A stretch of 64,000 nucleotides of DNA from Irpex lacteus (taxonomy: Eukaryota; Basidiomycota; Agaricomycetes; Polyporales; Irpicaceae). The stretch covers positions 2,542,001-2,606,000 of the forward strand of contig MQVO02000002.1 in the NCBI GenBank assembly GCA_001986395.2. The letters are read 5' to 3'. Under the pieces are notes generated by a model. The model ran no database searches. It was not told the origin of the DNA and saw nothing but the letters and a program-made list of their open reading frames with translations. This document shows positions 35,555 to 48,085 of this stretch, one piece after another. Numbering within the stretch: the stretch's first letter is position 1; every line of letters starts with the position of its first letter. The position numbers were made by a program, and so were the translations under genes.

Positions 35555-38500
35555 ATGCACCGTCTACGCACTAGCCGCCACCTATCTGCCTTTCTCTCCC
35601 CCCGCCCATCTCTGCGCTCCAAAACTACTAGTGTTATTCCTCACCGCCGCCGAGCATCGACAATGGCCATCGAGTACTCACAAGACGACTGGGAGAAAGT
35701 CGAGAAACCGAACGTACCGCCGTACCAGAAGTATAAACTGCCTATTGTGAAATCCGAAAGAGATGATAGGGAGTATAGGGTGATTAAGTTGGAGAACGGG
35801 CTCGAGGCGACGCTGGTGCATGACCCGAAGGCGCAGAAGGCGGGGGCGAGCTTGGATGTTGCGGTCGGACATCTGTTTGATCCTGTGAGTGTGTCTGATT
35901 GCCTTTGGTGGTCGCACGATGTTTACTGGGAGCTGTCACTGTTTAGGATGACATGCCGGGATTGGCACACTTTTGTGAACATTTGCTGTTCTTGGTACGT
36001 CATATGATAGACTTATGAACGTACGTCTAATGTAGTGAATATCTTGATGTACAGGGCACAGAAAAATACCCCGCGAGAACGAATACTCAGAGGTACGTCT
36101 CCCTCCTCTCTCTTCTCACCCACTCACCTCACCTCACCCCCAGTTCCTAACAAAACACGGCGGCTCGAGCAACGCCTTCACCAGCACCACCAACACCAAC
36201 TACTTCTTCCTCGTCTCCCCTTCCGGTCTGCTCGGCGCACTAGACCGCTTCGCCCCCTTCTTCCACTCCCCGCTCTTCACGCCCTCCGCCACCGCGCGCG
36301 AGCTCAAAGCCGTCGACTCGGAGAACAAGAAGAACCACCAGAGCGATTTGTTCAGGATGTTCCAGCTGAATAAGCATCTGTCGAGGGAGGGGCATCCGTG
36401 GAGGAAGTTTGGGACGGGGAATTTGGAGACGCTTTCTAGGGCGGCGAAGGAGTTGCAGAAGAAGGGGGTGCTGAAGGAGAAGGAGGGTGGGAGTGGTAAT
36501 GGTAGTTCGAGTTTGAACACGCCTGTGTCTTCTAGACCGGATACGCCGGCGTCGAGTGCGGTGAGTAGTGAGCTTGAGGGAGATGGGGGTGTTGTTGGGA
36601 GGGAGATTAGGAGACGGCTGATTGAGTGGTGGAATGCCGAGTATTCTGCTAATAGGATGCGGCTTTGTGTCATCGGTACAGGTGAGGCAGCGGCTTGCAC
36701 GTAATTTATTGTACAATGCTAACGATATGAATAGAATCGCTGGACGAGCTCGCTGACACGGTCAGCACCCTATTCTCCCCCATCCGCACCAAACCCGTCG
36801 ACCCCCTCCCCATGATCTCCGGGCACCCCTTCGGCCCAAACGAAATGGGCACCATAATCAGCGCACAAACAATAATGAACGTCTACTGCACCGAACTCTC
36901 CTTCCCCATCCCCTACCAAGCGCCATTCTGGAAATACCAGCCCTCCTCCTTCATCTCCCATTTTATTGGGCACGAAGGCCCTGGCAGCGCGCATTCGTAT
37001 TTGAAGAGGAAGGGGTGGATCACGGGGTTGAGTAGTGGGATGCAGCAGTATGGACGGGGTATGGGGAATTTGAGGGTTACTATTCAGTTGACTAGGGAGG
37101 GGTTTGGTGCGTTTCTCTCACTATTCCAGCCTTAGGAGTCTCGTAACTTATACTGACGCTATTGAATCCGCAGAGAACATCCGCCCCGTCATCCTCACAA
37201 TATACAAATACCTCTCCCTCCTGCGCTCCTCTCCCCTCCCGGCATGGTACCAATCCGAGATCTCCTCCCTCTCTCACCTGGCGTTCCGCTTCGCAGAGAA
37301 ACGCGCGCCGGACTACTACGCTATGGCCATCACGGACCACATGGCGTATCCCATCCCGAGGAACTTGCTCATTAGCGGGCCGAGGACGGTCCAGCCTTGG
37401 GATCTTAATGATCCTGTACCTGGAGGAGAGAGGGAGAGTATAAGTGAAGGAGAGAAAGAGGTGAGAGAGATATTGGAGGGGTGTAGAGCGGCGCGGGGAC
37501 GGGTGCTTCTTATGGGTCCTAAGGGCGAGTTTGAGAGGGTCAGGGCACAGGAGGGGAAGGACAAGGTACAGTGGGAGACGGAGAAGTGGTATGGCACGCA
37601 GTATTTTGTAGAGCGGTTTGACGAGGGGTTTCTGGAGGAGGCGGAAGGGCCGTGTGATATCCCGGAGCTGTTCCTCCCTGGGCCTAACGCGTTCATACCT
37701 ACGAACCTTGAGGTTGAGAGACGCGAGGTTGATATTGTAAGTGCTTGACACTCGCTCTTGGCCGGTGATGCGTACTGATGAGGTTTTGTTGTGTAGCCGG
37801 AAAGACGGCCTCGTCTTATTCGAGAGACTGCGTTGAGTTCTTTGTGGCATAAGAAGGACGATCAGTTCTGGATCCCGAGGGCTACTGCCATCTTTGAGAT
37901 TGACAGGTACGTTACCATTACCTCTCAAACTCAACCTGCATTAACTCAATTTGCATACTTTTTGCCAGCCCTGTTGCCTTCGCCAACGCCCGCAACGCCA
38001 CCCTGACACGGTACGTCCCCAGCCATCACCGAACCACCGAACCAAGCTCACCTAACATTCACCTCTAACAGCCTCTACGCAAACCTCGTCGCCGACTCCC
38101 TCACCGAATTCGCCTACGACGCAGAGCTCACCAAGCTCTCCTACGGCTTCTCGGGAACCGACCTAGGGTTAAACGTCACCATCACAGGGTACAACGATAA
38201 ACTGCATCTCTTCGCGCAGGCTGTGTTTGAGAGAGCTAGGAACCTCGCCGTCACGCAAGAGCGGCTGGACGTGATCAAAGCTACCGTGAGTCGTGCGTTT
38301 TTTTGTGTGGGGGTGTAGAAGCTGATGGTGTGTGGGTGGGACAGTTGAAACGCGACTGGGAGAACGCGTTTATGGAGCAGCCGTCTAGTCTGGCGGATTC
38401 GTTCATGACGGATCTTTTGGCGGAGAAGAGGTGGCCTTTAAGAACAAGGTTGGGCGAGATTGATTGTACGTTGTTCGCGCGTTGTTTACGGTGGTTGTGT

Positions 38501-39782
38501 TGCTGATGAGCGTGAAATCAACATAGCTATCACTGTCGAGGAGGTCCAGTCGTATATCGTCAAGTTGCTCTCGGAGGTCAACATCAAGGCTTTAGTGACT
38601 GGTAATCTCCACAAAGAGGTTCGTGACCGCCCGTGAGACTACTGTTTGTGCTGTATTAACTTTCTTTCAGGAAGCTATCCGACTGCTAGAAGTCGCAGAG
38701 AAGGAGCTACAGTCTAGCGCAGCCCCCGCGCCAGTGTACGAACGCGCTTACCTGCCCAACAAAGCAACAGACCTCGTCTGGTCCATGAACGTCCCAAACC
38801 CCAACGAACCCAACTCCGCGCTCACCTACCACGTCCACATCGGCAGCCGCCGCGAGAAGCAGCTCCGCACCACCGCCCAACTCCTCGCACAGCTCATGTC
38901 CGATCCCGCGTACAACATCCTCCGCACGCGCGAGCAGCTCGGGTACATCACCTTCTGCGGGCTCATCGTCACTCCCGGAGAGTCCGAGTTGGCTTTGCGG
39001 GTGTTAGTGCAGAGTGAGAGAGACCCGGTGTACCTGGAGGAACGCGTCAATGCGTTTTTGGACGAGATGCAGGGGATATTGGAGGGTATGGAGGAGCAGG
39101 AGTTTGAGATGCATAAGAAGGGGTTGTCGTCGAAGTGGAAGGAGCAGCCGAAGAACCTGAACGAGGAAGCTGGGAAGTTCTGGAGGTGGATCGAAAACGG
39201 GCTTCTCGAGTTCAATCATAGTAAGTCGTGAAGTGCTTTGTTTGCATGTGCTCGTCAGGCTGACATCGTTTGCTAGACGATACCAACGCCGAGGTCCTGG
39301 AGCACATAACGAAGGCTGACGTTCTGGCATTGTTCAAATCTCACGTGCACTACTCCTCGCCCTCACGCGCCAAGACCTCCGTCCACCTGCGCTCACAGAA
39401 GCCCGCGCCCTTCCACATCAGCGAACAAGCGATCGCAGTCTTCGAACAGGAAGTCAAGGCGGCAGGTGTCAAGGGCGAGACGAGCGGCTGGAAAGACGAG
39501 CTGTTCGCCCATGGTGAGCCTACGCAGGCGCAGGTCGCTGCGTACTGGCGACCGATACTAGATAATGCGGACTCTGGTATCGATGCGGAGACGGCGACAA
39601 ATCTCGTCAAGAGGATGGTGGTGCTTGCTAATGAGTTCCCGGCGAAAGCTAGCGATAAGGGCAAGCTTAGACCTGAGTCGGTGGTTGTTGAGGATCCGAA
39701 GGCTATTAGGGCGTCGAGAAGGATTTCGGACTATCCGGTGCCGGTGGTTCAGTGGGGAGACCAGCCGATTGCCAAGATCTAA
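35555..39782 (+). CDS. STE23: Ste23-type insulinase metalloprotease (insulin-degrading enzyme, M16A)
   Basis: Zinc protease of the inverzincin family. Yeast Ste23 helps Axl1 in a-factor maturation; IDE relatives clear small peptides in cytosol and mitochondria. The inverted zinc motif HxxEH reads LAHFCEHLLFLG after an intron; the third ligand is Glu in ELKAVDSENKKN. Further landmarks are NEYSEFLTKHGGSSNAFTST, PWRKFGTGNL, SFISHFIGHEGPGSAHSYLK, and near the C-terminus REQLGYITFCG. About 1170 residues and 11 or so introns. I start at ATG 35555, which adds 36 Arg/Ser-rich, acid-free residues (MHRLRTSRHLSAFL) before the second ATG at 35663 (MAIEYSQDDWEKVEKP). The extension looks like a mitochondrial presequence. 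A Ser/Thr/Pro-rich insert lies at about 36490-36580. Confidence 0.93.
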
Positions 39783-40172
39783 GGTTTTGGTGTGATCATA
39801 CAGGCTAGATTTGTGTGTATTTATTATCGCATCTTGTACAATATCAATCAAGTAGCTACATGGACGTTTCTCACCAAGAACTTGATTACATCAACCCCAG
39901 TCATAGTGCCCTATCGTTGTTGGACGACTCAAGCTGGTTCGGACTTTTAGGTTCTGCATTGGACAATGTTACTCGTTTATAGTTGTCTATTGAATGTCGA
40001 AGAAGAATCTGGGATAGTAAACACGAAAGCAGACGTTTGGTATAGCAATATTGCAAACTCTGTGATGGCAGTGTTCAGTGGCAGAGCAGTGTATGCTATC
40101 TATGTTCTAAATCTATCTAACTGTCAGAGGTTGTTGTTATGAGCAGACACAGACCGCAAATAGAGCGAGAGA
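39783..40172. other. Convergent spacer, STE23 and P450 3' ends
   Basis: 390 bp with 3' UTRs of two converging genes. No other structure seen. Confidence 0.45.
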
Positions 40173-42552
40173 TCACATCTCAGCCTCAAGAATCTCTTGT
40201 ACACCAGAGAAGCGGGGAGTGAAGTTGCATTCGAAGGATGCCGGACGGCTGGTACCAAGGAACAGTGATGAGCAAAGAATTAACTGTGGGGAAACTTCGA
40301 TACTTACACGACAATTGTGGCATCTACCCATTCATCCGTAGGCGGCAAAATGGCCTCTCCTTTCTCGTCTACACAGGGCCGAATGTCAAATGCCCACAAC
40401 ATCATAGCTATATCGATGAATAGGCCTTGATTGGCGAAATACATCCCTGGGCAGATACTGTAGTCCGTAAGCCACGGAACGGGCGTATACATTGCTGAGA
40501 CTCAGGGTTGTACTCACCGATTGCCAAAGCCATAGCCTGTGTGTCCCATTCCATGGGTATCAGCGGGTATCACTTCTTCCCTGCCTGAAGCGTCTAGGAA
40601 TCGTTCAGGTCGAAAGACGTCCGGGTCAGAGTGTATGGAAGTATCTCTGAGAGATGTAATTGACGGTTGGATTGGTGTTGAGAAACTGTTGCTCATTGCT
40701 CACCGATTCATTGCCCTACATATAGTCATGCAAAGCGACGTTAGAGGAGGCATATCAAGGAGAAAGCGAATGTGACAGCACCAAATATTCCCCATAACAA
40801 CGGTGTCTACATGGGAGAAATTAGCTGTGTGGTGTATCGTAAACCGTGAAGCCAGTACATGCCTTTCGGAATAAAGTACCCCTTATACCAGCTATCCTGA
40901 GCAAGAATGCGTTACCACACCCTATGAAGTGATGCAGCAATGCTCACCTCAGTTGCTACATGTGGAACACCTAATCACAATTGAGTACTAATTTCGCGTT
41001 AATAATAATTTGGATGACGTGCCTAAGGGAGCAGGAGGGCGCCATCGCAAAGTCTCGCGTAGAATTGCACGGATATATGGGAGCCTGTCCTCATCTGCGA
41101 ACGTTGGCGCGCGGTCTTTGCCGACTACAGCATCTAGCTCTGCGTGAGCTTTACGCAAAACCTCCGGATGATGAACCAAGGCAAGGACACAGTTCACGAG
41201 GGCCACTGCGGTCTGGACGATAGAGTGAGAAAGGCTTGTCTGGTATGTCACAGATCATGACAAGCTTACAGTGTCTACCGTGGCAACGCTATATAAACCG
41301 AGCACGAGCACATCAAATTCAACGTACAAATCTGCAGCTTCCCAGTGTACTCACATTAAGACTGTTGGAAGCCATGTGAACTCCCTCTCCGAAAGGCCGT
41401 GTCGATCCTTGTCTTCGATTAGTCGGGAAAGAAATGTGGCCTGCGACTCGCCATCTATCTGTGTCTCGTATACCAATCCATCAGCGCCATGTACCCAAAA
41501 GAAGATTCACAGCTATCACCATCTTCTCCTCGACACCGCGGCGAAACCCGCTGAACGTGTTGTGTTGATGTTCGAACCACTGCATTGCTTCACGCTTCCA
41601 CCGTGCCATTGAAGCCGGGATATATTTGAGTACTGGAAAAGCGTCAACAAGATGGTTACCGGGTAGCATCGCGCTCGAAATGTACGCGAGGAAATCCTTC
41701 ACGTGGTTGATGACGGGTGAACTTGGCTCGAGAGGCGGCCATCCATAGACTGAGCTTGCTATGGCAGATCCGTTGACTCTATAACCGTTAAGCATCCGAG
41801 TCTCAGCCCACGTTCATAGCGATGATTGCAAAGGCACCGTACGTTTCCATATTCTTCTCCCATGTAGTAGGATCTCGAAGAATACGCAATATTGCCAGAG
41901 CAGCGGCCTCGCGCTGCACGGTTTGAAATTGCTCCACAGCTCTGGGGTTGAAGCTCTCATGAACAGCGCGGCGCATTCTACGCCAACTACACGCCCAAGA
42001 TAAGCGCAGCATAGAAATGTTATAGAGAATGTGGACGTACAGATCTCCATTTCTCATAAGGGGCATGAAATTACCTCCCCCTTGGATTTCATTTGCCATG
42101 ACCATACGAGGGCGGTCATTGTAGGTGTTCGAACGACGTTCTAAGAGGTCATCTAGTTTCAGTTGGATGATCTGATCAAGAGCGCGTATATATTCACCTA
42201 ATAGGTCACCCGCTGCTTCGTATGTATTGAGTACTACTATGTGTTGACCGAGGGCATCTAGAGAGAAGATTGGACCTGGAAGACTGTCAACGAAGCGCAG
42301 CCTATAGATAAAGTCATATCACAAACCATATGTTTTGGCCCATTCAGCAAACTTGATGAACTGGAGCTCAGATGGCATCTGCAGGATGTTTCCTAGGAAT
42401 GGGAAGCGAGGCGGACCGGGTGCTCGGTTTCGTCCTCGAAATGCCCCATATAAAAGATAGGTTGCGACGGTAGCGAGAAGTGTCGTTGCACAGGCAAGCC
42501 GCGTGTTCACGAGACTTCCCATGTTCCGCTCTACGAAACTCAGGTTGCCCAT
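40173..42552 (-). CDS. Cytochrome P450 monooxygenase, ER-anchored
   Basis: Heme-thiolate monooxygenase of the microsomal fungal type. ATG at 42552 opens an N-terminal anchor (TRLACATTLLATVATYLLYG) followed by the Pro hinge APGPPRFPFLGNILQMP. Helix C region has WRRMRRAVHESFNPRAVEQF. The ExxR motif is in RAILRETLRWRPPAPLG, PERF in SDPDVFRPERFLD, and the heme loop is YGFGNR then, after an intron, ICPGMYFANQGLFIDIAMML, with Tyr in place of the usual Phe. The last exon joins through a GTAAGT donor to RPASFECNFTPRFSG and ends at TGA 40173-40175. About ten introns. CYP families of Agaricomycetes are many; the family number and substrate cannot be told. No biosynthetic cluster surrounds it. Confidence 0.9.
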
Positions 42553-42553
42553 T

Positions 42554-42634
42554 TCAGATTTGGTGGCCAGGGGCTACTTGTAGAAGGGGCACAAAATCTG
42601 GGGGATTCTTGAGGATCAGTAGTTTTGTATCCAT
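42554..42634 (-). promoter_or_regulatory. uORF of 26 codons directly before the P450 start
   Basis: ATG at 42634 and TGA at 42556-42554; one base separates this stop from the P450 ATG at 42552. A TATA box at 42703-42696 puts the transcription start near 42670, so the uORF should be in the leader. It could limit or couple translation of the P450. Peptide conservation is untested. Confidence 0.55.
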
Positions 42635-42695
42635 CGTCTTTTCTATAGTTCATCAGCGGCTACAAGGATAGGTATTACGTTCGATAAGCAGGAAC

Positions 42696-42703
42696 TTTAT
42701 ATA
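42696..42703 (-). promoter_or_regulatory. TATA box of the P450 gene
   Basis: TATATAAA on the minus strand, followed by GTTCC. It lies 62 bp before the uORF ATG and 144 bp before the main ATG. Confidence 0.6.
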
Positions 42704-43968
42704 CGATTTGCTGTCGCGCCCTCATTGAAATCTTGCCAAGATAGCGGCATTGCTTACGGTCCGAGGCGCATGAGAGTACGGATATTAGTTGCTCTCTTCT
42801 GAAAATCACGCCACATCGTTAACCTGGTCCCCTGAAAATCATGTACCGCTGTAAGTGTATTCAGTCGCGAAAGTTTGGATAACGTACGAAGGCGTTTTGC
42901 GGAGAGCGGGGGTTCTATATCTGGCAACCTAGGTTGTTTAATTGGGCCTATAGCGCGAATACGTGTCGTCTAAGTGCATCATATCGAACAAGAGTTGCAA
43001 TACGAGATACGACAATCGGCGTATAAGATGCCTGTATCTTTGGTCGATTTCGAAGCTACCAGGCCTCAAAGGGCCGTCGGCTCCTAATGAAGCTGAGTGG
43101 TAGATTTGAAATCTAAGCAAGCCTCAACGTTGCCAATTTTCTCGCTGAGTGTGATACTATTCTGCGAAGAACGGGTATCAGTGGGTTCGACAATCGTATA
43201 CCAAGACACTGGCAGCTTCGGTACATTGGATTGATCAAAGTTAGCGTTCACTCACTAGTGTAGTTAAATTGCACGCCGGGCAGTGTGGAGTATAAGCGTC
43301 AGAGCCTGCGTCCCATATATCACCGCAGCATGTGTAGTGGGTCCGTTTCGACGAGGAATACTTCGAGCTGTTGATGCTCGTAGTATAACTCCGAGTCCGG
43401 GAGGAGGCGACTTGAACTTGCGCTCATGGCTGTTGCCACGGGAAAGTAGACGCTTTGATAAGCGCTTGGACCTGGAGCTTGTCACTGGCAATGCCGGGGC
43501 GGGCAAAGTTGTGATAATTAGGTCTTGGAGTCAATATTCATAATAGCTTCAAATACTATGCATGCATGGGAGAGGTGAGCTAGGAATATGCGGGGTCGAC
43601 GTTTACAAGACGATATCCCACCAGGACCCCAGACCACTCCCGCGCGCTTAGATGGCTCAACTCCAATCAAGTCCTTTAATCCTCATTTCGCGCCTTTCAA
43701 TAGAAGGGTGATTGCAATAACAGAATAACACTATAATTTTTATATTTACCAGTGCACTCGCCTATAGGAGCGCACAAGTATGTACGAATATAAATAGGAG
43801 TCTACTACAAGTACCATGGTTTTGTTATGAGGGGTATGACTAACAAGAAACGGTATAAAACATCAGTCCAGTCTGCGACATGTATGTATCGAGGTTGCGT
43901 CTAGATATCTAGAAAGTGATAAGAGGACCATCACGTCCATTCTTACTTAAGACCCATACTTGGGATAC
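42704..43968. other. Intergenic region, no gene supported
   Basis: The P450 upstream region and aminotransferase 3' UTR. The open frames at 43264-43543 on both strands overlap and match no family. AT-rich towards 43700-43950. Confidence 0.4.
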
Positions 43969-46247
43969 TTAAACGTGGTGCTCCAATCCACTTGCGGTAC
44001 CGTCCAAGCTCTTGGCATAGCTGTGGCCGAAGCCATGCATGCCCTCTTTCTTCGCCCTCTTGAGCACTCTGGCGATGGCGTCGACACCCTTGTCGAGCAC
44101 GTCGATGGGAGGGCCGAAAGAGAGACGAATGAAGTGATGGCAGGGGGACGAGAAGAGGTTGCGGCGGTGGGCGGGGTTGATGTCGAAGAAGATTCCGGGA
44201 ACACCGATGCACTTCTCTTTGAGGAGCTCCTCGAAGAACGTCTGAAAGGAAGTATGAGAAAGTTAGCACAATGTATTGTGACAAATGAAAGGTATGACTA
44301 ACAAGACCGTTGTTCAGGGGAGCAGGCAGGTGCTCGAGGTTGAGCCAGATGTAGAACGTCGACGTTGGGGGCACGTTCACCTTCAATCCGAGCCGGGCCA
44401 GACGCTTGAGAACGTGGTCACGCTTGTACTTGAAATGCTTCTGCAATGCAACCTTCTCTTGGTGAACGTAGTTTGGCTCCAGCAGAGGGATCGCCGCCAG
44501 CTGCAGACTAATTTATGCCGAAATGATTTGGTGAGCGGAACCGCACGCAAGGCGGGCATGAGGATGGAATTACTTACGGATGATTGGCACCGCCGTCAAG
44601 GAAGGAACCGGATTGTGAGAGAGCGGTGATCAAGTTCTTCGGTCCGAGGACCCAGCAGACACGGAAACCGGGGAGACGCCAGTTCTGCACGTTGTCATGG
44701 ATAGTCAGGACTTCCATGCCAGACTGAAGGAAATTAATGATCGACGTGCCTTCGTCAGACCATCGACGATGATGATCGAGTCGTCATTGACGTCGTCAAT
44801 GTACTCCGCAGAAGAGACAGACTGGCCCAACTCGGATTCAGTTTCAGGGTAGATATACCATGAGTAGAACTATATGCAGCCAGGTTCGTTCAGTATACAG
44901 GCGTGGAGTAATACGGACTTCACATGCCTCGTCGAGAATTACGGTGGTACCACTCTCCCTCGAGAGCTCGACAAGTTCCTTGAGCTCCTCCCCTCGCACA
45001 ACCTGGCCAGTCGGGTTGCGAGGGTTGGACATTAGGATGACTTCGAGACCTTGAGTTCGGATATCCTTGCGCAGTTGATCAAGGTCCATGTGGAATTTGT
45101 TCTTCGAGGAGAGAGTTAAGCTCTGAGCAGCCCATGAGGAAAAAAAAGGAGAGCATACCTCTAACTCGAGACTATTACACGTCGAAAGCAATAACAATGT
45201 CAGTGAGTAAATATATGCTTTATACCATGTGCAGGACACTCACGCGGTTGGTACGGGCACCAGCCTCTTAAAGGACGATAGCATTTGATCGTAGGCGGTA
45301 TAGTCGGGGATTTGGTACGACTAATAAAGCGCATGAGGATCACTTGCCCGAAGAATATTCTCTGAAAGGGTTACATACGCAGTAGACATCGCCGACAACG
45401 GCGGCCACACGCGACAAACCAGCACGGCCACCCGGAACGATACAAACGTTCTCGTAGGTGTACTGACTGAGCTTGCCTTGTCGGTACGTGTGGTTGTACA
45501 GATTCGCAACCGCCTCCCGCAATTCTACCAACGTTACGATGAGAATGACGTCACTTCCGCGCTTCGAGAGTGTAGCAAACCTTTTACACCGGTAGTAGGC
45601 GCGTATTCCAAAGAGTCGGTGGGAAGAGGAATGCTGGTGGGGCGCGCAGGTGCATCGGGGATGTCTCCTACCTCCGGGGCACCTTGACCAAGGTTGGCCC
45701 ATTCATGCGAGGAAGAGTAAGAGAACCCATTCGCCATAGCACGATCTGAGCAGTAGATAACACCGGTACTGCCAGGGTGCTCAATTCCGGGGATAGTTTC
45801 CTCTTTCTGTTTGTGCGGTCAGAACCCGAACACTCGAGGTCAGTGAACCGCATGGCGAACGCACGGGGTCTACAGTCTGAGGGAGGAAACCACCCTTGCC
45901 CTTGTGACCTGCTGACTGACGAAAGATCTGTAGCGTGGAACGTGGTGATCAGGATGGGCGCCGCGACAGACGCGAGGTGTGGGACGAACCTGGTGCGCCT
46001 CGGACTCTTCTTCGTGCTTGAAGTTCTTCACCGCGTCGATCTGTTCAAAGTTGAAGTGGTGTTCTTCTGTCAGATGTTTGTCCGTGACGGGTTCAAGTTC
46101 AACATGGGGAGAAATTGAATCCCATGCCCAAGCGAGCAGGGACGAAAGTTGCTTGAACGGGTTGTTGTAAAGGAAACTCACGACGTCTTTGAAGTGAAGG
46201 GGCGTATTTCTGCCGGACGGAGTGGGGGTGTTGTAGTTGGATGCCAT
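43969..46247 (-). CDS. PLP-dependent class I/II aminotransferase
   Basis: Fold-type I aminotransferase of unknown substrate. ATG at 46247 (MASNYNTPTPSGRNTPLHFK). Core landmarks follow in order: HEWANLGQGAPEVGDIP, EYAPTTGVKELREAVANLYN, YENVCIVPGGRAGLSRVAAV, VILMSNPRNPTGQVV with the Asn and Pro of the cofactor site, VILDE, and the Schiff-base lysine in IIIVDGLTKNWRLPGFRV. Then VNVPPTSTFYIWLNLEHLP and the Arg that binds the substrate carboxylate in HHFIRLSFGPP. It ends SGLEHHV. The pattern resembles the ACC-synthase/alanine-type branch rather than aspartate aminotransferase, but I cannot assign the reaction. Many small introns. Confidence 0.88.
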
Positions 46248-47958
46248 GACTGTGCGCTGTATTCAGAGAGGAAAGGAGAGATGGTGACGGTTGCAGGTCA
46301 AGAGGCTTTTAAGGAGAAGTGGGGAGGTTGTGAGAGATTGATTTGGTTTGTGCGTGGCTGTAGCAGACTGATCTTGGATCACTGTCCTGTTATGATGACA
46401 TACAGGCACGCTATTTATGGACACCGCCCTCACGCGCCCACTCTCCGCTCTGACCGTAGCCAGCTCTGCAGTAAATGTTAGGCCGACATTACACATTTTT
46501 ACAGCAAACCAGCTGCGCATTTCGCTAGAAATCTTCAGCTCGGAGGCAAAGGTAACGAAGGCAACACGGTCGTAACGGCAGTAAAACAAGACGACCTGAC
46601 GTTATGCCATTCGATTTTCGCCGGTCTTCGAAGGACGGACGTTGACGTGGACCGGTCCAGGCAGAAGACATGCGCACGTCGAAGACGAACGTCCTGCAGA
46701 GCTGCAGATCTCCATGTTAAATTCGTTCACCCGACGCCGGCAACGACTTCGACCCAAAATTAAAATCGGCATCCGAAGGAACAGCTAGGCCGAGGACCCC
46801 CGTTTGCGTGTAAACGGCGTGTCTCTACTTTCACCTTTCCGAACGAATAGCAGATATCTATCAGAGAGATACGAACAGGAAGATGGACATACGCTTGCAA
46901 GACAGCTCCCTCGATTTGCTGCACTTGAAACACGACACCTACATCCGTCATGCTGCCTCGTAGCAATGCGCTGGACGACACGGAACAACTTGGATCTCAG
47001 TACTGTTGCACGAAAGTAAGCCACACAACCTCTCCACCAGATTGCTACGATGCTGCATCGAGTTCGAAAGGGCTGATAGATGTATCCAGGTTCAAACAAG
47101 CTAGATGTTGACAAAGAGGCGGTGTACGGTTGTTTCTTGTCACTAGTACTGACAAGCGCCAGTCAACTGGCAGCGATTCGGCGGCTTCTCCCGTTCGACA
47201 AGCAAGTATGGCCAATAGCAGCAACCATGGCATCCTATTCAAGGTAAAGAGGTTGAGGAAGGCTATTCTCGCCGGTAAGAAGACCACCAACGTGGTTTCC
47301 TGTGTCAGCCTAAATTATGTTAAGCATTCTGTTTGCAGGTGCCAGGTAAACGTCGATTTGCAGCCGCTGGAAGCCTCGCAGCAAATTAATTGGACTCCAC
47401 GAGTGGCCTCTGCCCGCGTGAGGCATTTTCCCTTGTAATGAAGTAATGAGCAGAAATGGCTCATCAACACGCCACTCAGGCTATCATCATAAGGGCAAAT
47501 GCCTCGTTTGGCAGCAATGCATGCTCGTTGAGTCCATCAACTGCTATTCCATGGAGTTTGGCCCGTATCAAGCGATATCAAGCTTTGACCACGCCCTCCC
47601 GTGCACGCTGAGGTGAGCTGTGTTCATCATACATGAAGATTCTCTCGCTGATTTTACTATCAACCAGGACATACGCTTGGTCTGGATAAGGAATTTGAAT
47701 GCTAGCATTTGCAAGACGCACCTTCCATCGCAGGTCTCTTTCGTGACGCGACTCCATGCTCCGAAAATTCGCTACGTATGCAGGGCAGGCAACTACAAGT
47801 GGTTATACGCACAAGGATGGTGGCCGTAGTATGATATCTACGTAATCATCGAGGACGATTTTATATATCGCGCGCTTGGCGGCCACCACCCGCATCGTCC
47901 TTGCATCCCAAGTATCCTTTGGCCTTTGATGGCACTCCCTCACGTGACAAGAAACGAG
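46248..47958. other. 1.7-kb divergent intergenic region, no gene supported
   Basis: Lies between the starts of the aminotransferase and the unknown gene. A TATA-like CATAAATAG on minus near 46410 may serve the aminotransferase. Open frames such as 47130-47438 begin at non-ATG codons and have no recognisable content. CACGTG occurs at 47941-47946. Confidence 0.4.
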
Positions 47959-47964
47959 TATAAA
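47959..47964 (+). promoter_or_regulatory. TATA box of the gene at 48086
   Basis: TATAAA followed by GG, 122 bp before the ATG and 13 bp after a CACGTG motif. Confidence 0.55.
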
Positions 47965-48085
47965 GGCCGTTATCTCTCTCGCGCAACCTCCACGCCGGAG
48001 GTCATAGCATCGCCCATTGCTTGGGGCGCAACCTTCCTCTGCTATAGCCTCACTCTTCTCGTTACCCTCTGCTTCGATCGACAAC

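Noticed and set aside
37092..37934. 280-codon minus-strand open frame
   Set aside because: Antisense to conserved STE23 exons and spans one of their introns; a shadow of codon bias.
46785..47438. Open frames on both strands in the 46.3-48.0 kb gap
   Set aside because: They mostly start at non-ATG codons, overlap each other and show no domain or splice support.
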